DNA of 64,000 bases. Source: Ramlibacter montanisoli (GTDB taxonomy: Bacteria; Pseudomonadota; Gammaproteobacteria; Burkholderiales; Burkholderiaceae_C). The position numbers were made by a program, and so were the translations under genes. The first letter of the stretch is position 1. Every line of letters starts with the position of its first letter. The notes under the pieces are model-generated. The model saw nothing but the letters and a program-made list of their open reading frames with translations, made no database searches and was not told the origin of the DNA. The DNA is taken from assembly GCF_013087525.1 (NCBI RefSeq), contig NZ_JABFCS010000001.1, forward strand, positions 4,030,001 through 4,094,000. The letters run 5' to 3'. Below, one piece after another: positions 35,675-46,848 of the stretch.

Positions 35675-36826
35675 GCGGTTTCCTCGTAGGCGAAGGCGGC
35701 GAACTGGGTGACCTGCCGCCCGCTGAAGTTGTCGTCGCTGGCCACCACCAGGCAGCGGCGGCCGCCGGGCAGGGCCGGCCCCCAGCACATGGCCTCGGTG
35801 TTGTCCAGGCGCGAGAGGCCGAGCTGCGCGAAGTCGGCCACCAGCCGCTTTGCCGCGGGCCGGTACTCGCCGGTGCGCAGGGCAGGCAGGGCCAGCGTGT
35901 CGCTGCCCTCGCGCGTGTCGATCTCGTACAGGCGCAGCGAATTGCCCACGCCCAGGCTGAAGGCGCGCTCCAGCACGAGCATGCGCGTGGCGTCGATCAT
36001 CAGGACTTCGGCCACGCCGTTGTCGGTGAAGCCGCCGGGGATGGCGGGCGGCTGCGGCACCGCGTCCGGCAGGTAGGCGATCTGCCGCAGTGCGCGGCCG
36101 CCGGCCACGTCGAAGGCGGTGAAGCGGCAGGGGCCGCCCGGGCGGCCGACGCCAGGCACCGGCCCGTCCTGTTCCAGCGCCGCCTCCATGGCGACCCAGG
36201 CCGTGCGCGCGTCGGGCGCGAGGGCCAGGCCCTCGAAGGTGTTGTTGTCGCGTGGGCCGCTGCCCGGGCGCGAAGCGAAGTGCAGGTGCTGGGGCACGAC
36301 GAAATCACGGACGTGCGATCCGTCGAGCCGCGCCTCGCGCAGTCCCGGGGCTGGTTGACGCGGTAATCGCCCTCGCTGGCCCACAGCAGGCCGCGGCCAC
36401 CCGGCAGCAAGCGAACCGCCTCGGGATCCACCACCTCGCCGCGCGTGGAGCGGCGCGGATAGGGCTGGCCGTCGGCCTGGCGCAGCGTGACGACGTCGAG
36501 CACCTGCACCCGCAGGGCGTCGGCCCGCACCGCGACGTCCAGCGTGTAGAAGCGCGCCGGCTGCAGTTCCGAGCGGTCGTCGCTCAGCGCCACCCAGAGG
36601 CCGCTGGCCGGGTCGTGGTCGACGCCGGACAGCCCGCCGACCGTGGTGCCGCGGAAGTCCATGTGGTGCGGCAGGATGGTTTCGCCCAGCAGGCGCAGCC
36701 GCGAGGACCGCCGCCGGCCGGGACGATGGCGCGCGGCGCGCAGCCGGTGACGGCCGCGGCGCACAAGGCGGCCGCGCCACGCAGCAGGCGGCGGCGGGAA
36801 GGGGAGGCGACGGGCGGAAACACCAT
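35671..36826 (-). CDS. Exported esterase-like phytase family protein, frameshifted twice
   Basis: It starts at 36826 with a twin-arginine-like lipoprotein signal (PSRRRLLRGAAALCAAAVTG followed by Cys). The mature beta-propeller part has RGTTVGGLSGVDHDPASGLW, VDPEAVRLLPGGRGLLWASE, DNNTFEGLALAPDARTAWVA and DNTEAMCWGPALPGGRRCLV, matching the PF13449 'phytase-like' family. Frames break near 36705 and 36355 (C5 to C4, NQPP-GLREARLDG). Substrate unknown; likely a periplasmic phosphodiesterase or esterase. It ends overlapping proC and is divergent from glpK by 40 bases. Confidence 0.8.
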
Positions 36827-36866
36827 GGGAGCGGCAGTTTAGTGCCATGCGTTACGCTGCGCCCCC

Positions 36867-38369
<1,503 letters not shown>

Positions 38370-38380
38370 ACGACGTTGCC

Positions 38381-39965
38381 ATGACCCGCGCCGTGCCGGC
38401 ACGGCGCGAGGACCTGTTGGCGCGCCTGGCGCAGGGCGGCACCTGGGACCTGGCCGTGGTCGGCGGCGGCGCCACCGGCCTGGGCGTTGCGCTCGACGCC
38501 GCAGCGCGTGGCCTGCGCGTGGTGCTGCTGGAGGCGCACGACTTCGCCAAGGGCACTTCCTCGCGGGCCACCAAGCTGGTCCACGGCGGCGTGCGTTACC
38601 TGGCGCAGGGGAACATCGCCCTGGTGCGCGAGGCCCTGCAGGAACGCACGACGCTGCTGAAGAACGCGCCGCACCTGGCGCAGCCGCTGCCCTTCGTGAT
38701 GCCCTCGTACAAGCTGTGGGAGACGCCCTTCTACGGCATCGGCCTGAAGATGTACGACGCGCTGGCGGGCTCCGCGGGCCTGGGCCCCACCGAATTCCTC
38801 AGCCGCCGGCAGACGCTGGCCTGCCTTCCGACCGCCCGGCCCGACGGCCTGAAGGGCGGCGTCAAGTACTGGGACGGCCAGTTCGACGACGCACGGCTGG
38901 CGCTGGCTCGCGCGCACGGCCGCCAGCCGCGGTGCACTGGTGGTGAACTACTGCCGGGTCACGGCGCTCCAGCACCGGGACGGCAAGCTCACCGGCCTGA
39001 CCTGCCGCGACGCCGAGACCCAGCGCGAATTCACGGTGCGCGCGACCTGCGTGGTGAACGCCACCGGCGTCTGGGTGGACGAACTGCGGCGCCTGGACGC
39101 CGAGGCCACCGGCCGCCAGGTCAGGCCGATGGTGGCGCCCAGCCAGGGCGTGCATGCGGTGGTGGACCGCGAGTTCCTCCCCGGCAACCACGCCCTGATG
39201 GTGCCCAAGACCGCGGACGGGCGCGTCCTGTTCGGCGTACCGTGGATGGGCAAGCTCATCCTGGGCACGACCGACACGCCTCGCGGCGACCTGCCCAAGG
39301 AGCCGCGTCCGTTCCGCGAGGAGCTGGACTTCATCCTGAGCGAGGCCGGCCGCTACCTGGTCCGGGCCCCGCGCCAGGAGGACATCCGCAGCCTGTGGGT
39401 CGGCCTGCGGCCGCTGGTCAAGCCGGTCGGCGACGACGGCGAGCCGACCAAGGCGCTGAGCCGCGAACACACGGTGCTGGTGAGCCGCAGCGGCCTGGTC
39501 ACGGTCACTGGAGGCAAATGGACGACCTACCGCGCGATGGCCGAGGACGTGCTGGAAAAATGCTTCGATGCCGGGCTCCTGGCGAGGAGTCCGGCGGGAG
39601 TGACCGCTGACTTGCGATTGGTCGGGGCGCCTGCGCCCGGGGCCGTGGCCACGTCGATCAGCGCGGCTCCCGGCCTGCATCTGTATGGCACCGAAGCCGG
39701 CGAGGCGGACGCCCTCCAGGGCAGCCAACGCCACCTGGGCGGCGGCCTGACGGCGGCGATGGTGCGCTTTGCCGCCCGCTATGAATATGCGCGGACGGTG
39801 GAAGACGTGCTGGCCCGCCGCATGCGCCTGCTGTTCCTGGACGCCCGGCTGGCGGCCTCGCTGGCCGCCGAAGTCGGCGATCTGCTGCGCCAGGAAACCG
39901 GGGCGGATCCCCAGGCCGAAGCCTTCCGCGAACTGGCCGCGAGCTACCTTCGCATGCCAGTTTGA
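38381..39965 (+). CDS. glpD: Aerobic glycerol-3-phosphate dehydrogenase, frameshifted
   Basis: About 528 residues. FAD-dependent, membrane-associated; it passes electrons from glycerol-3-phosphate to ubiquinone. The FAD motif is LAVVGGGATGLGVALDAAAR, then GTSSRATKLVHGGVRYLAQG, GVWVDELRRLDAEATGRQVR, LGTTDTPRGDLPKEP and TVTGGKWTTYRAMAEDVL. The frame shifts by a net +1 near 38905, between FDDARLAL and ARTAASRGALVVNY. ATG at 38381 is preferred; TTG at 38366, overlapping glpK, is an alternative in-frame start. Confidence 0.94.
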
Positions 39966-39987
39966 CCAGGAACAATGTAGGAGGCGT

Positions 39988-40015
39988 TTGACAACGCCTG
40001 CACATCTGCCATAAT
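39988..40015 (+). promoter_or_regulatory. Sigma-70 promoter of the rplN operon
   Basis: TTGACA at 39988-39993 and CATAAT at 40010-40015 are separated by 16 bases. The -35 box is a perfect match and the -10 box matches five of six. It is followed by a GC-rich start region and lies 155 bases before rplN, downstream of glpD. This is the best promoter seen in the window and fits a strongly expressed ribosomal operon. Confidence 0.8.
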
Positions 40016-40169
40016 CGCGGGCTCGCCTTTTTCGAGGTGAGCTTCTACCCATACGAAGTTCCGGCCAGCGCGCAAGTCGCGACCGGGGCGACGGCGGGAC
40101 CAAGACTGCCCCGATGTCCTGATGGATTGTCCTTCAGGGTGCGTTCGGGACAAGTTGGGAACAATTGAA
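40016..40169 (+). other. rplN operon 5' leader
   Basis: About 150 bases lie between the promoter and rplN, with no open frame of note. Two possible stem-loops are visible: CGGGGC pairing with GCCCCG across an 18-base loop (about 40083-40112), and CCTGA pairing with TCAGG around TGGATTGTCCT (about 40119-40139). The leader may carry regulatory structure. The SD-like GGGAAC before the rplN ATG is weak. Confidence 0.45.
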
Positions 40170-40537
40170 ATGATCCAGACTGAATCTCGGCTCGAAGTCG
40201 CCGACAACACCGGCGCGAAGTCCGTCCTGTGCATCAAGGTGCTCGGGGCTCCAAGCGCCGCTACGCCAGCGTCGGCGACGTCATCAAGGTGAGCATCAAG
40301 GAAGCCGCTCCGCGGGGTCGCGTCAAGAAAGGCGAGATCTACAGCGCAGTGGTGGTCCGCACCGCCAAGGGCATCCGCCGCGGCGACGGCTCCCTCATCA
40401 AGTTCGACGGCAATGCCGCCGTGCTGCTCAACAACAAGCTGGAGCCCATCGGCACCCGCATCTTCGGCCCGGTCACGCGTGAACTGCGTACCGAGAAGTT
40501 CATGAAGATCGTGTCGCTGGCCCCGGAAGTCCTGTAA
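40170..40537 (+). CDS. rplN: 50S ribosomal protein L14, frameshifted
   Basis: It starts [20 protein letters not shown] at 40170. One G is missing from the G4 run at about 40245: five Gs restore [19 protein letters not shown], after which the frame runs normally to [14 protein letters not shown] and TAA. Restored length is 122 residues, the family norm. L14 sits at the subunit interface and is essential, so the shift must be an artefact. First gene of the operon. Confidence 0.96.
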
Positions 40538-40550
40538 GGAAGACCCCGCC

Positions 40551-40865
40551 ATGAACAAGATCCGCAAGGGTGACGAAGTCATCGTCCTGGCCGGCAAGGA
40601 CAAGGGCAAGCGCGGCCGCGTGGCCCTGCGCAAGGACGACCAGTACCTGGTCGTCGAGGGCCTCAACCTGGTGAAGAAGCACACCAAGCCCAATCCCATG
40701 AAGGGCACCACCGGCGGCATCGTGGAGAAGGCCATGCCGATCCACCAGTCCAACGTGGCGATCTTCAATTCCGCCACCGGCAAGGCTGACCGCGTGGGCA
40801 TCAAGGTCGACGGCGACTCGCGCAAGCGCGTGTTCAAGTCCTCCGGCGAAGAAATCAAGGTCTGA
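40551..40865 (+). CDS. rplX: 50S ribosomal protein L24
   Basis: 104 residues with an N-terminal KOW motif ([19 protein letters not shown]). L24 initiates large-subunit assembly by binding the 5' end of 23S rRNA. It starts 13 bases after rplN with an AAGGAAG ribosome site. The frame is intact. Confidence 0.97.
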   Translation: MNKIRKGDEVIVLAGKDKGKRGRVALRKDDQYLVVEGLNLVKKHTKPNPMKGTTGGIVEKAMPIHQSNVAIFNSATGKADRVGIKVDGDSRKRVFKSSGEEIKV

Positions 40866-40867
40866 CC

Positions 40868-41407
40868 ATGTCCCGTCTGCAACAACACTACCGCGAGAAG
40901 GTCGCTCCCGAGCTGGCCGCGAAGTTCGGCTACAAGTCGCCGATGCAAGTGCCGCGCATCACCAAGATCACGCTGAACATGGGCGTGAGCGAGGCCGTGG
41001 CGGACAAGAAGGTCATGGACAACGCCGTGGGCGACCTGACCAAGATCGCCGGCCAGAAGCCCGTGGTGACCAAGGCCAAGAAGGCCATCGCCGGCTTCAA
41101 GATCCGCGAACAGCAGGCCATCGGCACGATGGTCACGCTGCGCGGCGCCCGCATGTACGAATTCCTCGACCGCTTCGTGACGGTTGCCCTGCCCCGCGTG
41201 CGCGACTTCCGCGGCGTGTCGGCCCGTGCCTTCGACGGCCGCGGCAACTACAACATCGGCGTCAAGGAACAGATCATCTTCCCGGAAATCGAGTACGACA
41301 AGGTCGACGCGATCCGCGGGCTGAACATCTCCATCACCACCACGGCCAAGACCGACGAAGAGTGCAAGGCACTGCTCGCGGGCTTCCGTTTCCCGTTCAA
41401 GAACTGA
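40868..41407 (+). CDS. rplE: 50S ribosomal protein L5
   Basis: 179 residues; binds 5S rRNA and the central protuberance. Typical segments are [37 protein letters not shown] and [17 protein letters not shown]. It starts two bases after the rplX stop, so it is probably translationally coupled. The frame is intact. Confidence 0.97.
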   Translation: MSRLQQHYREKVAPELAAKFGYKSPMQVPRITKITLNMGVSEAVADKKVMDNAVGDLTKIAGQKPVVTKAKKAIAGFKIREQQAIGTMVTLRGARMYEFLDRFVTVALPRVRDFRGVSARAFDGRGNYNIGVKEQIIFPEIEYDKVDAIRGLNISITTTAKTDEECKALLAGFRFPFKN

Positions 41408-41416
41408 AGGTACAAC

Positions 41417-41722
41417 GTGGCTAAAACTGCTTTGATCCAACGCGAACTGAAGCGCGAAAAGCTGGTCGCCCAGTACGCGAAGAAGTTCGAGGAACTGAAG
41501 GCCGTCATCAACGACGCGAAGAAGAGCGACGACGAGCGCATGGCCGCGCGCCTGGCGCTGCAGAAGCTGCCGCGCAACGCGAACCCCACGCGCCAGCGCA
41601 ACCGCTGCGAAATGACCGGCCGTCCGCGCGGGACCTTCCGCCAGTTCGGCCTGGCCCGCGCCAAGATCCGTGAGCTCGCCTTCAGCGGCGACATCCCCGG
41701 CATCACCAAGGCCAGCTGGTAA
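41417..41722 (+). CDS. rpsN: 30S ribosomal protein S14
   Basis: 101 residues from a GTG start at 41417 (reading [16 protein letters not shown]). This is the long, zinc-free form: the C-terminal [20 protein letters not shown] lacks the CxxC pairs of the short form. S14 helps assemble the 30S head. The frame is intact. Confidence 0.97.
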   Translation: MAKTALIQRELKREKLVAQYAKKFEELKAVINDAKKSDDERMAARLALQKLPRNANPTRQRNRCEMTGRPRGTFRQFGLARAKIRELAFSGDIPGITKASW

Positions 41723-41743
41723 GCCAGGGCAGGAGATTCAGAT

Positions 41744-42139
41744 ATGAGCATGAGTGATCCCATCTCCGACCTGCTGACGCGTATCCGTAACGCGCAGATG
41801 GTCTCCAAGGCGACCGTGAGCGTGCCCTCTTCCAAGGTGAAGGTGGCCATCGCCCAGGTGCTGAAGGACGAGGGTTACATCGACGGCTTCCAGGTGAAGA
41901 GCGAGAACGGCAAGTCCGAGCTCGAGATCGCCCTGAAGTACTACGCCGGCCGTCCGGTGATCGAGCGTATCGAGCGCGTGAGCCGCCCCGGCCTGCGCGT
42001 CTACAAGGGCAGCGCCGCCATTCCCCAGGTCATGAACGGCCTCGGCGTGGCGATCGTGACCACGCCCAAGGGCGTGATGACGGACCGCAAGGCGCGCGCT
42101 ACCGGTGTCGGTGGCGAAGTGCTGTGCTACGTCGCCTAA
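41744..42139 (+). CDS. rpsH: 30S ribosomal protein S8
   Basis: 131 residues starting [20 protein letters not shown]. It binds 16S rRNA helix 21 and in E. coli also represses the spc operon by binding mRNA near rplE. The C-terminal signature is [20 protein letters not shown]. The ribosome site is AGGAG. The frame is intact. Confidence 0.97.
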   Translation: MSMSDPISDLLTRIRNAQMVSKATVSVPSSKVKVAIAQVLKDEGYIDGFQVKSENGKSELEIALKYYAGRPVIERIERVSRPGLRVYKGSAAIPQVMNGLGVAIVTTPKGVMTDRKARATGVGGEVLCYVA

Positions 42140-42154
42140 GGGAAGGATAGGAAC

Positions 42155-42688
42155 ATGTCCCGAGTCGGAAAAATGCCGGTCGCCGTCCCCCAGGGCGTCG
42201 ACGTGGCCGTCAAGGATGACCAGATCAGCGTCAAGGGCAAGGGCGGCCAGCTGTCGCTCGCGCAGAACGCGCTGGTCAAGGTGAGCAACGAAGGCGGCAA
42301 GCTGACCTTCGTCGCCGCGAATGATTCGCGCGAAGCCAACGCCATGAGCGGCACCATGCGCCAGCTGGTGAACAACATGGTGCAGGGCGTGACCGCCGGC
42401 TTCGAGAAGAAGCTGTCGCTGGTCGGCGTGGGCTACAAGGCCGCCGCCCAAGGCAACAAGCTGAACCTCACGGTGGGCTACTCGCACCCCGTGAACATCG
42501 AAATGCCCGCGGGCATCACGGTGGCCACCCCGACCCCGACGGAAATCGTGGTCAAGGGCGCCGACCGCCAGCGCGTGGGCCAACTGGCCGCCGAGATCCG
42601 AGCCGTTCGTCCGCCCGAGCCCTACAAGGGCAAGGGCATCCGCTACGCGGACGAAAAGATCGTGATCAAAGAGACCAAGAAGAAGTAA
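42155..42688 (+). CDS. rplF: 50S ribosomal protein L6
   Basis: 177 residues, a duplicated-domain protein near the GTPase centre. Starts [20 protein letters not shown]; the signature near the C-terminus is [20 protein letters not shown]. It follows rpsH by 15 bases with a GGAAGGA site. The frame is intact. Confidence 0.97.
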   Translation: MSRVGKMPVAVPQGVDVAVKDDQISVKGKGGQLSLAQNALVKVSNEGGKLTFVAANDSREANAMSGTMRQLVNNMVQGVTAGFEKKLSLVGVGYKAAAQGNKLNLTVGYSHPVNIEMPAGITVATPTPTEIVVKGADRQRVGQLAAEIRAVRPPEPYKGKGIRYADEKIVIKETKKK

Positions 42689-42699
42689 GGAGCATGACG

Positions 42700-43065
42700 A
42701 TGTTGACCAAGAAGGAACAGCGTCTGCGCCGTGCGCGCCAGACCCGCATCCGCATCGCCACGCAGGGCGTCGCCCGCCTGACGGTGAACCGCACCAACCT
42801 GCACATCTACGCGAGCCTGATCTCCGACGACGGCTCCAAGGTGCTGGCCACTGCGTCCACCGTCGAAGCCGACATCCGCAAGGAACTCGGCGGCTCCGGC
42901 AAGGGTGCCACCGTCGCCGCCGCCCAGTCTGTGGGCAAGCGCATCGCCGAGAAGGCGAAGGCCGCCGGCGTCGAGAAGGTCGCCTTCGACCGCGCCGGTT
43001 TCGCCTACCACGGCCGCGTCAAGGCGCTGGCCGAAGCGGCCCGCGAAGCCGGCCTGCAGTTCTAA
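42700..43065 (+). CDS. rplR: 50S ribosomal protein L18
   Basis: 121 residues from ATG at 42700 ([20 protein letters not shown]). The earlier ATG at 42694 is too close to the GGAG site (one base) while 42700 is well spaced (seven bases), so 42700 is chosen. L18 binds 5S rRNA with L5. The C-terminus ([20 protein letters not shown]) is typical. The frame is intact. Confidence 0.96.
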   Translation: MLTKKEQRLRRARQTRIRIATQGVARLTVNRTNLHIYASLISDDGSKVLATASTVEADIRKELGGSGKGATVAAAQSVGKRIAEKAKAAGVEKVAFDRAGFAYHGRVKALAEAAREAGLQF

Positions 43066-43083
43066 CGGACACGGAAACTCGAT

Positions 43084-43605
43084 ATGGCAAAGATCCAAGC
43101 GAAGACGCAGGGTGACGGTCCGGAAGACGGCCTGCGCGAGAAGATGATCGCGGTGAACCGCGTCACCAAGGTGGTGAAGGGCGGCCGGATCCTCGGTTTC
43201 GCCGCACTGACCGTGGTCGGCGACGGCAACGGCAAGGTCGGCATGGGCAAGGGCAAGTCCAAGGAAGTGCCGCTGGCCGTGCAGAAGGCGATGGAAGAAG
43301 CGCGCCGCAACATGACCAGCGTGACGCTCAAGAACGGCACCATCCACCACAGCGTGTTCGGCCACCACGGTGCCGCCCGCGTGATGATGGCTCCCGCTCC
43401 CAAGGGTACCGGCATCATCGCCGGCGGCCCGATGCGCGCCGTGTTCGAAGTGATGGGCATCACCGACATCGTGGCCAAGAGCCACGGTTCGACGAACCCG
43501 TACAACATGGTCCGCGCCACGTTCGACGCGCTGAAGAACGCCACGACCCCCGGTCAGGTGGCGGCCAAGCGCGGCAAGTCGGTCGAAGACATCTTCGCCG
43601 CCTAA
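43084..43605 (+). CDS. rpsE: 30S ribosomal protein S5
   Basis: 173 residues with the double-stranded-RNA-binding-like N-terminal domain ([20 protein letters not shown]) and the S5 signature [21 protein letters not shown]5 is a mRNA-path and decoding-fidelity protein, the classic site of spectinomycin-resistance changes. The frame is intact. Confidence 0.97.
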   Translation: MAKIQAKTQGDGPEDGLREKMIAVNRVTKVVKGGRILGFAALTVVGDGNGKVGMGKGKSKEVPLAVQKAMEEARRNMTSVTLKNGTIHHSVFGHHGAARVMMAPAPKGTGIIAGGPMRAVFEVMGITDIVAKSHGSTNPYNMVRATFDALKNATTPGQVAAKRGKSVEDIFAA

Positions 43606-43616
43606 GGAGTACGCAA

Positions 43617-43805
43617 ATGGCGAACGAACAACAGAAGACGGTGAAGGTGCAGCTGGTGCGCAGCCCCATCGGCACCAAGCAGTCCCACCGCGACACCGTG
43701 CGCGGCCTGGGCCTGCGCAGGCTGAACTCGGTCAGCGAACTGCAGGACACCCCTGCGGTGCGCGGCATGATCAACAAGGTCGACTACCTGGTGAAGGTGC
43801 TCTGA
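43617..43805 (+). CDS. rpmD: 50S ribosomal protein L30
   Basis: 62 residues: [20 protein letters not shown] and [20 protein letters not shown] are characteristic. The ribosome site AAGGAG lies ten bases upstream. Its TGA is separated from the next ATG by a single base. The frame is intact. Confidence 0.96.
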   Translation: MANEQQKTVKVQLVRSPIGTKQSHRDTVRGLGLRRLNSVSELQDTPAVRGMINKVDYLVKVL

Positions 43806-43806
43806 C

Positions 43807-44238
43807 ATGGAACTGAATACCATCAAGCCCGCCGAAGGCTCGAAGAAGGCGCGTCGCCGCGTCGGCCGCGGCATCGGCTCCGGCCTGGGCAAGACCGCCG
43901 GCCGCGGCCACAAGGGCCAGAAGTCCCGCGCGGGCGGCTACCACAAGGTCGGCTTCGAAGGCGGCCAGATGCCGCTGCAGCGCCGCCTGCCCAAGCGCGG
44001 TTTCAAGTCGCAGAACCTGAAGTTCAACGGCGAAGTGACGCTGGCGGACCTGGAGATCCTCGGCCTGGCCGAAGTGGACCTGCTGGCGCTCAAGACCGCC
44101 AAGCTGGTCGCGCAGATCGTCCAGAACGTCAAGGTCATCAAGACCGGTGAACTCAAGCGCGCCGTCAAGCTGACGGGCATCGGCGCAACCGCGGGTGCCA
44201 AGGCTGCCATCGAGGCAGCCGGCGGCTCCCTGGCGTAA
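43807..44238 (+). CDS. rplO: 50S ribosomal protein L15
   Basis: 143 residues. Starts [20 protein letters not shown], with the glycine/arginine-rich [20 protein letters not shown] segment that penetrates 23S rRNA, then the C-terminal domain ending [13 protein letters not shown]. The frame is intact. Confidence 0.97.
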   Translation: MELNTIKPAEGSKKARRRVGRGIGSGLGKTAGRGHKGQKSRAGGYHKVGFEGGQMPLQRRLPKRGFKSQNLKFNGEVTLADLEILGLAEVDLLALKTAKLVAQIVQNVKVIKTGELKRAVKLTGIGATAGAKAAIEAAGGSLA

Positions 44239-44254
44239 GCGTTGAAAGGCGTAC

Positions 44255-45575
44255 GTGGCAACTAGCGCAGCCCAGATCGCGAAGACCGGCAAGTTCGGCG
44301 ACCTGCGTCGCCGGCTGGTGTTCCTGCTGCTCGCCCTGGTGGTCTACCGCGTCGGGGCGCACATCCCCGTGCCCGGCATCAACCCGGACCAGCTCGCGCA
44401 GCTGTTCAAGGGCCAGCAGGGCGGCATCCTGAGCCTGTTCAACATGTTCTCGGGTGGCGCGCTGAGCCGGTTCACGGTGTTCGCGCTGGGGATCATGCCG
44501 TACATCTCGGCTTCCATCATCATGCAAGCTGCTCACCTACGTGGTCCCCACGTTCGAGCAGCTGAAGAAGGAAGGCGAGGCCGGCCGGCGCAAGATCACC
44601 CAGTACACCCGCTACGGGACGCTGGGCCTGGCGCTGTTCCAGTCGCTGGGCATCGCGATGGCGCTGGAAGGCTCCGCCGGCCTGGTGATGAACCCCGGTT
44701 TCGGCTTCCGCCTGAACGCCGTGGTCAGCCTGACGGCCGGCACGATGTTCCTGATGTGGCTGGGCGAGCAGATCACCGAGCGTGGCCTGGGCAACGGGAT
44801 CTCGATCCTGATCTTCGCGGGCATCGCCGCGGGGCTGCCTTCGGCGATCGGCGGGCTGCTGGAACTGGTGCGCACCGGCGCGATGGGACCGCTCGTGGCG
44901 ATCTTCATCGTGCTGACCGTGGCCCTGGTGACCTACTTCGTGGTGTTCGTGGAACGCGGCCAGCGCAAGATCCTGGTCAACTACGCGCGCCGCCAGGTGG
45001 GCAACAAGGTCTACGGCGGCCAGTCCTCGCACCTGCCGCTGAAGCTGAACATGGCCGGCGTGATCCCGCCGATCTTCGCGTCGTCGATCATCCTGCTGCC
45101 GGCGACGGTGGTGAGCTGGTTCTCGACCGGAGACAGCATGCGCTGGCTCAAGGACATCGCGGCGACGCTGAGTCCCGGACAACCGATCTACGTGATGCTG
45201 TATGCCGCGGCGATCGTGTTCTTCTGCTTCTTCTACACGGCCCTGGTGTTCAACAGCCGGGAGACCGCGGACAACCTGAAGAAGAGCGGCGCCTTCGTTC
45301 CGGGCATCCGGCCGGGCGAGCAGACGGCGAAGTACATCGACAAGATCCTGGCGCGTCTGACGCTGGCGGGTGCGATCTACATCACCTTCGTCTGCCTGCT
45401 GCCGGAGTTCCTGATCCTGAAGTACAACGTGCCGTTCTATTTCGGCGGGACCTCGCTGCTGATCATCGTGGTGGTCACGATGGACTTCATGGCGCAGGTG
45501 CAGAACTATCTGATGAGCCAGCAGTACGAGAGCCTGCTGAAGAAAGCGAACTTCAAGACTTCACTCGGTGGCTGA
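44255..45575 (+). CDS. secY: Protein translocase subunit SecY, frameshifted
   Basis: About 440 residues, ten membrane helices, the core of the Sec channel. GTG start at 44255. The frame breaks at 44526-44527: an extra A turns CAGCTG into CAAGCTG, and removing it joins ISASIIMQ to [20 protein letters not shown]. Later signatures ([59 protein letters not shown]) are intact. SecY is essential, so the insertion is almost surely an error. Confidence 0.96.
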
Positions 45576-45581
45576 TGCCGC

Positions 45582-45799
45582 ATGTCGAAAGACGATGTCA
45601 TCCAGATGCAGGGGAGGTGGTCGAAAACCTCCCGAATGCAACCTTCCGGGTGAAGTTGGAAAACGGGCACATGGTGCTCGGACATATTTCGGGAAAGATG
45701 CGGATGCACTACATCCGCATCCTGCCGGGTGACAGGGTCACCGTGGAATTGACGCCCTACGACTTGTCGCGGGCACGGATCGTGTTCCGCAGCAAGTGA
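45582..45799 (+). CDS. infA: Translation initiation factor IF-1, frameshifted
   Basis: It starts [11 protein letters not shown] at 45582. The G4 run at 45611-45614 should be five, which joins [20 protein letters not shown] to [20 protein letters not shown] and ends ARIVFRSK at 45799, giving 72 residues. The S1-type OB fold binds the ribosomal A site during initiation. Its place between secY and rpmJ is usual for Burkholderiales. Without correction the tail appears fused to a secY-frame extension. Confidence 0.95.
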
Positions 45800-45829
45800 G
45801 CGGATTGGAAAAGGTTTAGGAGAGAACAA

Positions 45830-45943
45830 ATGAGAGTTTCGGCTTCCGTCAAGAAGATCTGCCGCAACTGCAAGATCATCCGCCGCAAGGGCGTGGTCCG
45901 CGTGATCTGCACCGATCCGCGTCACAAGCAGCGCCAGGGCTGA
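45830..45943 (+). CDS. rpmJ: 50S ribosomal protein L36
   Basis: 37 residues: [20 protein letters not shown] then [17 protein letters not shown]. This is the zinc-type L36 with CxxC, a third Cys and His in ICTDPRH. The ribosome site AGGAGAG lies upstream of ATG at 45830. Confidence 0.97.
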   Translation: MRVSASVKKICRNCKIIRRKGVVRVICTDPRHKQRQG

Positions 45944-45965
45944 GAACAGGTTTAGAGGAAAAGAC

Positions 45966-46331
45966 ATGGCACGTATCGCCGGCATCAACATTCCGCCGCA
46001 CCAGCACGCCGAAATCGGCCTGACCGCGATCTTCGGCATTGGCCGCACGCGCGCTCGCCAGATCTGCGAAGCGACCGGCATCCCCTATTCCAAGAAGGTG
46101 AAGGACCTGACCGACGCCGACCTGGAGAAGATCCGCGACCAGATCGCCCAGTTCACGATCGAGGGCGACCTGCGCCGCGAGACGACGATGAACATCAAGC
46201 GTCTGATGGACATCGGCTGCTACCGCGGCTTCCGTCACCGCCGCGGCCTGCCCATGCGCGGCCAGCGCACGCGCACCAACGCCCGCACCCGCAAGGGTCC
46301 GCGCAAGGCGGCGCAGGCGCTCAAGAAATAA
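45966..46331 (+). CDS. rpsM: 30S ribosomal protein S13
   Basis: 121 residues, [20 protein letters not shown] at the N-terminus and the basic tail [21 protein letters not shown]13 sits in the 30S head and contacts the 50S subunit and P-site tRNA. In E. coli this gene heads the alpha operon; here it continues directly from rpmJ. The frame is intact. Confidence 0.97.
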   Translation: MARIAGINIPPHQHAEIGLTAIFGIGRTRARQICEATGIPYSKKVKDLTDADLEKIRDQIAQFTIEGDLRRETTMNIKRLMDIGCYRGFRHRRGLPMRGQRTRTNARTRKGPRKAAQALKK

Positions 46332-46351
46332 ATCGTCGAAAGAGATAAGAC

Positions 46352-46756
46352 ATGGCCAAGGCTCCTGCCAACAACGCCGCGCAGCGTGTGCGCAAGAAGG
46401 TCCGCAAGAACGTGAACGACGGCGTCGCCCACGTGCACGCGTCCTTCAACAACACGATCATCACGATCACCGACCGCCAGGGCAATGCCCTGTCGTGGGC
46501 GTCTTCGGGCGGCCAGGGCTTCAAGGGCTCGCGCAAGTCCACCCCCTTCGCCGCCCAGGTGGCGTCGGAAGTGGCCGGCCGCGCCGCCATGGAGCAGGGC
46601 ATCAAGACCCTGGACGTCGAGATCCGCGGCCCCGGCCCGGGCCGCGAGTCGTCCGTGCGTGCGCTGGCCGCGCTGGGCATCCGGATCAACTCGATCTCGG
46701 ACGTCACGCCGGTGCCGCACAACGGCTGCCGTCCGCAGAAGCGTCGTCGTATCTAA
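46352..46756 (+). CDS. rpsK: 30S ribosomal protein S11
   Basis: 134 residues with [40 protein letters not shown] and the C-terminal signature [21 protein letters not shown]11 lies on the 30S platform near the mRNA exit. The frame is intact. The next gene is separated by an unusually long 92-base gap. Confidence 0.97.
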   Translation: MAKAPANNAAQRVRKKVRKNVNDGVAHVHASFNNTIITITDRQGNALSWASSGGQGFKGSRKSTPFAAQVASEVAGRAAMEQGIKTLDVEIRGPGPGRESSVRALAALGIRINSISDVTPVPHNGCRPQKRRRI

Positions 46757-46848
46757 GCTTTAGCTCACGCTAAGCCCACCGCCGGCGGCGCACGCGCTGC
46801 CGGCTCCCGCGGCAACTGGCCGCGGTAGTCATTTGAAGGAAAGTAAAA
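46757..46848 (+). promoter_or_regulatory. Three-hairpin leader upstream of rpsD
   Basis: Three stem-loops fill this gap. (1) GCTTTAGC / GCTAAGC, 46757-46775, one bulged T, TCAC loop. (2) GCCGGCGGCG / CGCTGCCGGC, 46781-46804, ten pairs including one G-U, CACG loop. (3) CCGCGGC / GCCGCGG, 46807-46825, seven pairs, AACTG loop. The rpsD ribosome site (GAAGGAAAG) follows within 20 bases. No T-tract follows any stem. S4, the rpsD product, is the known translational repressor of the alpha operon in other bacteria, so this could be its target or an RNA-processing site. Confidence 0.55.

Noticed and set aside
44255-45799. secY-infA fusion suggested by one long open frame
   Set aside because: It arises from the secY insertion and the infA deletion. 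Corrected, secY ends at 45575 and infA has its own start at 45582.
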